A stretch of DNA of 64,000 nucleotides. Origin: an uncultured Collinsella sp. (lineage in GTDB: Bacteria > Actinomycetota > Coriobacteriia > Coriobacteriales > Coriobacteriaceae). This document shows, one piece after another, positions 58,702 through 64,000 of this stretch. Position 1 is the stretch's first letter, and each line of letters begins with the position of its first letter. Under the pieces are notes generated by a model. It searched no databases and was not told the origin of the DNA. It saw nothing but the letters and a program-made list of their open reading frames with translations. Location: NCBI GenBank assembly GCA_902479065.1, contig CABSNM010000006.1, forward strand, positions 1-64,000, in the 5' to 3' direction. The translations under genes and the position numbers were made by a program.

Positions 58702-58807
58702 AAAGGTTTTCCAGGTGCCCGAGATCGCCGAGAAGCCGTGTGGCCATTGACCTAATGGGTCATGGCCGCACGGTTGAACGGCGAGGTCGGGTGCCTGGGA
58801 AAGCTTT
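58702..58807. repeat. Long inverted repeat between nanA and nanK
   Basis: About 51-base arms (58702-58752 and 58757-58807) separated by TAAT. Roughly three quarters of positions pair, and several mismatches are transitions allowing G-U pairs. The right arm includes the nanA stop codon. A 106-bp structured spacer inside the nan transcript. Confidence 0.85.
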
Positions 58808-59726
58808 AAAGGAGGCCGTTGTCCTGGAGGACCTTCTTAATCGCCTCGACGTTCTCACCGGTCATGGCCTTCACCGGGCGCGGCATGGTCGGGCTGTCGA
58901 AGATGCCCATGAGGTTCATAGCGGTCTTGAAGGCGCCGACGCCACCGGCATAGCCCTGGACGCCCGAGGTGACATCCCAGATGTGGGAGATCTCATTGAG
59001 ACGATCCTGCTCGGCCTTGACGGTAGCCCAGTCACCAGCCTGAGCGGCCTTCCACTGACGCACGTAGCCCTCGGGCTCAACGTTGGCGAGACCCGGGACG
59101 GAACCGTCAGCGCCGCCGAGATAGGCGCCGTCGACAACAACCTCGTGGCCGGTGAGGATGCTCATCGGATGGCCGTTCTTCTCGTTCTCCTGAACGAGGT
59201 AGCGGAACGAGATGTCATCACCCGAGGAATCCTTGACGCCAGCAAGGACGCCCTCGGCGCCGAGCTTGGCAAGGAGCTTCCAGGGGAGCTTGGTGTGAAC
59301 GCAGACGGGAATGTCATAGGCAAAGATGGGCAGGTCGAGCTCCTCGTGCAGGATGCGGAAGTGCTCCTCGACCTCGGTCATACCCTGCAGGGCATAGAAC
59401 GGGCAGGTGGCGACGAGGGCATCGGCGCCCAGCTCCTGGGCGACCTTGCCGTGCTCAATCATGCGCTCGGTCTCGGTATCGATGATGCCGACCAGAACAG
59501 GCACACGGTGGTCGACGATACGAACGGCCTCGGCGATAATCTGGCGACGGCGCTCATCGGTGGAGAAGACGACCTCGCCCGAAGACCCCAAGAAGAACAG
59601 ACCATCGACGCCGGCATCGATCATGCGGTTGATGCTGCGCTCAAAGGAGGCAACGTCGAGCTGGTGGTCTTCGGTATCGGGAACAACGACGGGAGGGATA
59701 ACGCCGGTGAATTTCTGAGTTGCCAC
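58806..59726 (-). CDS. nanA: N-acetylneuraminate lyase (DHDPS family)
   Basis: 306-residue class I aldolase. The Schiff-base Lys lies in LAGVKDSSGD and the catalytic Tyr in IFAYDIPV; the family GSSGE motif is present (FFLGSSGEVVFST). Cleaves sialic acid to ManNAc and pyruvate. Family members differ in substrate, but linkage to nanE, a ROK kinase and a Sat-type transporter supports NanA. GTG at 59726 has GGAG 6 bases upstream. Confidence 0.87.
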   Translation of the reverse strand: MATQKFTGVIPPVVVPDTEDHQLDVASFERSINRMIDAGVDGLFFLGSSGEVVFSTDERRRQIIAEAVRIVDHRVPVLVGIIDTETERMIEHGKVAQELGADALVATCPFYALQGMTEVEEHFRILHEELDLPIFAYDIPVCVHTKLPWKLLAKLGAEGVLAGVKDSSGDDISFRYLVQENEKNGHPMSILTGHEVVVDGAYLGGADGSVPGLANVEPEGYVRQWKAAQAGDWATVKAEQDRLNEISHIWDVTSGVQGYAGGVGAFKTAMNLMGIFDSPTMPRPVKAMTGENVEAIKKVLQDNGLL

Positions 59727-59794
59727 AAGAATCTCCTTAGCTGTCTGGCGAGCGGCCCTATGCCGCTCACTCTTGTTGGCAGTGTCCAGGCCGT

Positions 59795-60646
59795 CTAGGC
59801 CAAAGAACACGGATAGAACGTTTGGTTAAAGAAGTCGACGACTTCGTTTTCGAACGCGTTAATACGCTCATGAGCGTATTTGGCATAGATGATATGCCTC
59901 CGGTCACACTCAAGACCGTTGAATACGGCAAACTGACCCTTGGGGTCGCTCACGGTATCCATGAGCGACGTGCCCATGAGCACCGATCCGCGCACCCGAG
60001 ACGACAGAGCCTCGAGGCCACCGGGAATTGGATTGGCAACCGCCGTGCAGGCAAGTCCGCGCTCGTCCAGAGCAGAAACCGCCAGCGCGACACCGCCGCC
60101 AAGACCCTCGCCCCATGCAAAAATGCGATCGGGATCCATGCCATCAAGATTGCGCGCGACCTTCGCCAACGCGCAGCCCCAACGGACGCGCTTGACAAAA
60201 GCGGGCGAAGCAATCCCCCACTGCAGGTCGTCCGCACCAGCAACATCGTCATCCAGCGCGAGAACGGCATACCCCATGGCGGCAAATCTCGTCATGTGAT
60301 GCCATCCACGCACGGGTCGATCGATGTCGTGAAACATCAGACAGAGCGGCACAAACTCGGATGCCCGGGCATGGCCTAAGGGCTCAATCAAACGACCGTG
60401 TACGACATACCCGCCGAGCTCAATGGAAACCTCGGAGTAGCGCGCGCACGGATTGGCGAAATCAATCGCCGTAACAGTCAGCCCGCAAACCTCAAGGTCC
60501 GAAGCGGCTGTCTCTAATTCGGAAACATCCGCCGAAGCATCGCCGTGCCAACCCCGGAAATCAGAGAGCCTTGACGAAACCGTTCCAGGCATCTCCGCGA
60601 GCCCGGGGACGATCAGCTCGTCGATATTGCTCTCGCACTTAGACAT
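59795..60646 (-). CDS. Esterase-fold protein lacking the nucleophile serine
   Basis: 283 residues. It aligns along its length with the neighbouring acetylxylan-esterase-like protein (QFAVFNGLECDRR matches QFAVYNNLACEKR). The nucleophile elbow, NGASQGGG in the neighbour, is WGEGLGGG here, so Gly181 replaces serine. The catalytic His is kept (KYAHERIN). It is predicted to be catalytically dead, or to work by another mechanism. It overlaps the upstream esterase gene by 8 bp and precedes nanA, so it is expressed with the operon. Confidence 0.8.
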   Translation of the reverse strand: MSKCESNIDELIVPGLAEMPGTVSSRLSDFRGWHGDASADVSELETAASDLEVCGLTVTAIDFANPCARYSEVSIELGGYVVHGRLIEPLGHARASEFVPLCLMFHDIDRPVRGWHHMTRFAAMGYAVLALDDDVAGADDLQWGIASPAFVKRVRWGCALAKVARNLDGMDPDRIFAWGEGLGGGVALAVSALDERGLACTAVANPIPGGLEALSSRVRGSVLMGTSLMDTVSDPKGQFAVFNGLECDRRHIIYAKYAHERINAFENEVVDFFNQTFYPCSLA

Positions 60647-61616
60647 GAGCCTCCCCTCCCTCGCAGAAAAACGGAATGATCAGATCGTCAAAGTCCTGAA
60701 TCTCCTCGTGGCCAAAGCCCTCAAAGAACTCGCGTCGCTTCTCACAGGCCAGATTGTTGTAGACCGCAAACTGCGTCGCCGGCGGACAGACGATATCGGC
60801 TGTGCCCGTGCCAAACAGCACGGGGCATTTGACCATGGGGGCAAAGTTCTTGGAATCGAAGTACGCCAGTTTGGCATAGGCCTCCTCAATACGAGTCGAG
60901 TCCTCGTCAAACCAACGCGACCAATAACGCAGGCCTTCATAAGCGATATCGTCGGCATCCAGATCCCAAACAAGGCGGAAATCCGACAGGAAGGGATAGA
61001 GGATGGCAGCGCGATTGATAAGCTCACTATTAAGCGCGCAGGTCGCAATGCCCAAACCGCCGCCCTGCGATGCGCCGTTCACAAATACGCGGGAAAGATC
61101 GATGCCCTCGAGCTCGCGAACAATACGGCACAGAATGCGGATATCCTGGTGCAAGCGGACATAGTAAAGATTGGCCGGGTCGCCGTCGATACCGGCGACG
61201 ATATGCCCAGCAACCGTCGTGCCTTCAAATCCACCAATATCCTCGGAGGGGCCACCCTGGCCAGGACAATCGAGAGCGATGAGTGCCATGCCCATGCCCG
61301 CAAACGACGCCTGCTCGAACCAGCTGCGGCTTGCACCCGGATAGCCGTGGAACTGTAGCACCAGCGGCACGGGCTCGTCCGAAACCGGCTGGAGATACTT
61401 GGCATGCAGGCGTGCACCGCACATGCCGGTATACCAGAGGTCGAAAAACCGACAGGTCGCGGAATCCGCAACCGAAGCCGCCTCAATCGCATAGTCGAGC
61501 TCGACGGCGTCGGCCTCGGCCATGCGGTCCTTCCAAAAGAGATCGAAATCCGATGGACGGGGCATAGCGCCTCGATATTCACCAAATTGCTGTTGTAGCT
61601 CCTGAGCACTTGGCAT
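60639..61616 (-). CDS. Acetyl-esterase (AXE1/cephalosporin-C-deacetylase family)
   Basis: 325-residue alpha/beta hydrolase. Triad: Ser183 in NGASQGGG, Asp274 in GTADIVCPP, His303 in FGHEEI; oxyanion strand LQFHGYPG. Family enzymes remove O-acetyl groups from sugars. In this operon it could deacetylate O-acetylated sialic acids before NanA, which is inference from context. ATG 61616 is used; a TTG at 61631 is an alternative. Confidence 0.85.
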   Translation of the reverse strand: MPSAQELQQQFGEYRGAMPRPSDFDLFWKDRMAEADAVELDYAIEAASVADSATCRFFDLWYTGMCGARLHAKYLQPVSDEPVPLVLQFHGYPGASRSWFEQASFAGMGMALIALDCPGQGGPSEDIGGFEGTTVAGHIVAGIDGDPANLYYVRLHQDIRILCRIVRELEGIDLSRVFVNGASQGGGLGIATCALNSELINRAAILYPFLSDFRLVWDLDADDIAYEGLRYWSRWFDEDSTRIEEAYAKLAYFDSKNFAPMVKCPVLFGTGTADIVCPPATQFAVYNNLACEKRREFFEGFGHEEIQDFDDLIIPFFCEGGEAHV

Positions 61617-61696
61617 GGCTCGTGAACCCAACCTTTCGAAATCGCAACGGAGGTGCGCCCGGCAAGGGAACCGGGCGCACGGGAGGGAAAGCGAGG

Positions 61697-62524
61697 CTAC
61701 TCGCCGAGCTTGGGATGCAGCAGCGACGGCGCAGCGCCGAGCAGCATCTTGGTGTAGGGGTCCTGAGGGTGCTGGAAGACCTGCTTGGCCTCGCCCTGCT
61801 CGACGATCTTGCCGCCATTCATAACGATGATGTCGTCAGAGATATAGCGGACCGTCTGGATGTCATGGCTGATGAACACCATGGCCAGGCCGAGCTCCTT
61901 CTTAAGGTCGGTCAGCAGGTTCAGAATCTGCGCGCGGACCGAAACGTCCAGAGCCGAGGTGGGCTCGTCGGCGATGATGGCATCGGGGTTCAGCGACAGG
62001 GCGCGCGCAATTGCGACGCGCTGGCGCTGGCCGCCCGAAAGCTGGCCGGGAAGAACCTCGGCGGCGGAGCTGGGCAGACCGGTGAGCTCCAAGAGCTCCT
62101 TGACGCGCTTCTCCTGCTCGGCCTCGGTACCCAGGTTGTGGACGCGCATGGGGTCGAGCAGTTGCTCGCGAACGACCATGCGGGGATTGAGCGCCGTGGC
62201 CGGGTTCTGGAACACGACCGAGATGACGCGACCCATGTGGCGACGGTCCTCGGCGGTACGTTTGGTAACGTCCTTGCCCTTAAAGTAGACCTTGCCGCTC
62301 GTGGGGGCCTGCAGGCCGCACATGACGTTGGCGGTGGTGGACTTTCCGCAACCGGACTCGCCGACGATGCCGATGGTCTGTCCGGGCATGAGCTTAATCG
62401 TTACACCCTGGACGGCGTGAACCAGGTTGGGGTGCAGAATCGAGCCGGTACGGGTCCTAAAGGTGACGTGGACGTCATCAAGGAAGATGATCGGCTCGAC
62501 GCCGTTGACTGCGGTCTCGCTCAT
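61697..62524 (-). CDS. Opp/Dpp-type transporter ATPase (SatD/SiaI-like)
   Basis: 275 residues. Walker A GESGCGKST, signature LSGGQRQR, Walker B IADEPTSALDVS. The usual OppF C-terminal extension is missing; it ends soon after the switch region. It begins directly after the permease-ATPase fusion. In Haemophilus ducreyi SatABCD and Corynebacterium SiaEFGI, a lone ATPase follows such a fusion in sialic-acid importers, so that role is inferred here. Confidence 0.85.
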   Translation of the reverse strand: MSETAVNGVEPIIFLDDVHVTFRTRTGSILHPNLVHAVQGVTIKLMPGQTIGIVGESGCGKSTTANVMCGLQAPTSGKVYFKGKDVTKRTAEDRRHMGRVISVVFQNPATALNPRMVVREQLLDPMRVHNLGTEAEQEKRVKELLELTGLPSSAAEVLPGQLSGGQRQRVAIARALSLNPDAIIADEPTSALDVSVRAQILNLLTDLKKELGLAMVFISHDIQTVRYISDDIIVMNGGKIVEQGEAKQVFQHPQDPYTKMLLGAAPSLLHPKLGE

Positions 62525-64000
62525 CTACATCACCTCCGCGTGAGGGGTCAAACCATTTGCCTTGAGCACCTCGTCGGGGAGCTCGGAATAGAAGTGCTCG
62601 GTGCCGGGCACGCGCTTGAAGACCGGACGGGTGTCCAGGCCAATGCGCGGATGGCTCGAGCGGGGTGCGAAGCGATCGCCCTTGGGGAAATCGCGCGGGC
62701 TCGGAACGGCGCCGGGCACCTGGTGCAAGCGGCCCGAACCGCTCTCGATGGACAGGACGGAACCCAGAAGGCCGCGGGTGTACTCGTGAATCGGGTTGGT
62801 GAGCAGCTCCTTGGTGGGCGCCTGCTCGATAACCTGGCCGGCGTACATAACCGTGATGTTATGAGCGACCTCGGCGACCAGTGCCAGGTCGTGCGAAACG
62901 AAGATCATGGCAAAGCCGAGCTTGGCCTGAAGATCGTTAAGCAGCTTGATGACCTGCTTCTGGACGGTAACGTCCAGAGCGGTCGTGGGCTCGTCGCAGA
63001 TGACCAGTTTGGGGTCGCGGGTAAGGGCCATAGCGATCAGAACGCGCTGACGCTGACCACCGGAAAGTTCATGCGGATAGCTCTCGAGCGTACGCTTGGG
63101 GTCGAGGCCCACGAGCTCCAGGAGCTCCTCGGCGCTACGGGTACCGCCGCGCTTGGTGAGCTGCTTCATCTGGGCGGAAATGAGCATGGAGGGGTTGAGC
63201 GAGGACAGGGCGTCCTGATAGACCATGGCGATATCGGTACCGCGCAGGCCGAACCACTCCTTCTTGCTCATCTTGAGCAGGTCGCGGCCCTCCCAGAGAA
63301 CCTCACCGGAAAGATGCTCGTCATCGTCGGTCAGGCCCATGATGGCCAGCGTGGTGATGGACTTACCGCAGCCGGACTCACCGACCAGGCCCATGGTCTG
63401 GCCAGGACGGACATCAAAGTTGACATGATCGACGACGTTGATATCACCGTGGTGCTCAAACTGGATGCAGAAATCACGGACCGAAAGGATCGGCTCAACG
63501 GACTCATCGGGCACATGGCGGTCGTTACGCTTGAGCTCGACATCGCGCAGGGCGCCAAGACGGGCGGACAGGGACTGAGCCTGCTCCTTGTAAGCGCGAA
63601 CGGGGTCGGAGACCAGCAGGTCGGCCTCGCGGCGCTTGGAGGAATCGGTCGGATCCAGGGCGGCGGAGGGAGCAGCGGCCATGGCGTCGGTAATGCCCTC
63701 GGAGAGGATGTTGAGCGCCAGGCAGGTGATCATGATAGCCAGACCCGGGAACAGCGCCTGCCACCAACGGCCAGCGAGCACGCCACCGCGGGCGTCGGCG
63801 AGGATGTTGCCCCAGGTAGCGGTGGGCTCCTGGATACCAGCGCCGATAAAGGTCAGCGAGGCCTCGAAGATGATGGCGTCGGCGACCAGGGTAACGGTGA
63901 AGACCATGATCGGGGCGATGCAGTTACGCAGAACATGCTTGATCAAAATCCACGGAGCCTTGGCGCCGGAAACGATGACCGCGCGGACATAGTCCTCGCC
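62525..64000 (-). CDS. Permease-ATPase fusion (SatC/SiaG-like), 5' end outside window
   Basis: Partial: the frame is open to base 64000 and the start lies beyond it. The visible N-terminal part is the end of a DppC-type permease with its EAA loop (DYVRAVIVSGAKAPWILIKHVL) and final helices. A Ser/Arg-rich linker of about 60 residues follows. Then comes a DppD-type ATPase: Walker A GESGCGKSI, signature LSGGQRQRVLIA, Walker B ICDEPTTALDVT. Permease and ATPase in one chain matches the SatC/SiaG layout of sialic-acid ABC importers. The binding-protein and first-permease genes should lie beyond the window. Confidence 0.9.
   Translation of the reverse strand, partial: GEDYVRAVIVSGAKAPWILIKHVLRNCIAPIMVFTVTLVADAIIFEASLTFIGAGIQEPTATWGNILADARGGVLAGRWWQALFPGLAIMITCLALNILSEGITDAMAAAPSAALDPTDSSKRREADLLVSDPVRAYKEQAQSLSARLGALRDVELKRNDRHVPDESVEPILSVRDFCIQFEHHGDINVVDHVNFDVRPGQTMGLVGESGCGKSITTLAIMGLTDDDEHLSGEVLWEGRDLLKMSKKEWFGLRGTDIAMVYQDALSSLNPSMLISAQMKQLTKRGGTRSAEELLELVGLDPKRTLESYPHELSGGQRQRVLIAMALTRDPKLVICDEPTTALDVTVQKQVIKLLNDLQAKLGFAMIFVSHDLALVAEVAHNITVMYAGQVIEQAPTKELLTNPIHEYTRGLLGSVLSIESGSGRLHQVPGAVPSPRDFPKGDRFAPRSSHPRIGLDTRPVFKRVPGTEHFYSELPDEVLKANGLTPHAEVM

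Noticed and set aside
1..64000. CRISPR array, restriction-modification, toxin-antitoxin or prophage
   Set aside because: No regularly spaced repeats, Cas, methylase, integrase or capsid genes seen on either strand.

Overview
The window looks like chromosome of a GC-rich, gut-type Actinobacterium of the Coriobacteriia, most likely a Collinsella relative. This is inferred from GC-rich codon usage, the actinobacterial-style rapZ-whiA-gap-pgk-tpiA-secG block, anaerobic metabolism (class III ribonucleotide reductase, flavodoxin with a DUF3793 partner) and a host-glycan (sialic acid) operon. No 16S or other marker gene is present, so the genus is not proven. No CRISPR array, prophage, transposase or rRNA gene was seen.

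Layout. 1-3.4 kb: an orphan stable-RNA-type promoter, then an unusual three-gene cassette (unknown protein, ClpP-like protease, VirD4/TraG-like ATPase). 3.5-8.1 kb: pgi, a truncated iron-alcohol-dehydrogenase-like protein, and an apparently SOS-controlled Y-family polymerase/YolD pair. 8.1-12.6 kb: a sortase-anchored beta-propeller-like surface protein, a copper-type HMA membrane protein behind a CsoR-like operator, DUF3793 and flavodoxin. 12.7-15.8 kb: polar amino-acid ABC transporter. 16-31.2 kb: mostly single housekeeping or metabolic genes (endonuclease IV, oxidoreductases, O-acetylhomoserine sulfhydrylase with a possible cysteine leader peptide, RNase HI, acylphosphatase, Fur-family regulator, UreE-like and SlyD-like proteins, dipeptidase, YgjP-type metallopeptidase). 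31.2-36.5 kb: folB, an HD hydrolase, folE, nrdG and nrdD, with NrdR boxes over the nrdD promoter. 36.8-42.8 kb: five tRNA genes (three identical Gly-GCC, plus Val-GAC and Cys-GCA) around a GH13 glucosidase, a partner-switching pair (STAS-kinase fusion and a PAS/GAF/PP2C phosphatase) and tRNA-Leu-GAG. 43.3-49.3 kb: oppABCDF. 49.6-56.7 kb: secG, gpmI, tpiA, pgk, gap, whiA, rapZ. 56.8-64 kb: a sialic-acid catabolic operon (nanE, ROK kinase, nanA, two related esterase-fold proteins, and two genes of an Opp/Dpp-type transporter, one a permease-ATPase fusion cut by the window edge).

How it fits together. The lower glycolytic genes form one block with secG and the WhiA/RapZ regulators. The nan genes together would import sialic acid and convert it to GlcNAc-6-P. 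nrdD/nrdG with NrdR boxes supply anaerobic dNTPs.

The most striking unexplained structure is a set of long, near-perfect inverted repeats in intergenic gaps. Their sequences are mostly unrelated to one another, but several share one design: long outer arms, an internal bulge and a second inner stem. Other points for follow-up are the ClpP/TraG-like cassette, the STAS-kinase fusion, the esterase paralogue that lost its nucleophile serine, the UreE/SlyD pair in a region without urease, and the Cys-containing leader ahead of the sulfhydrylase.
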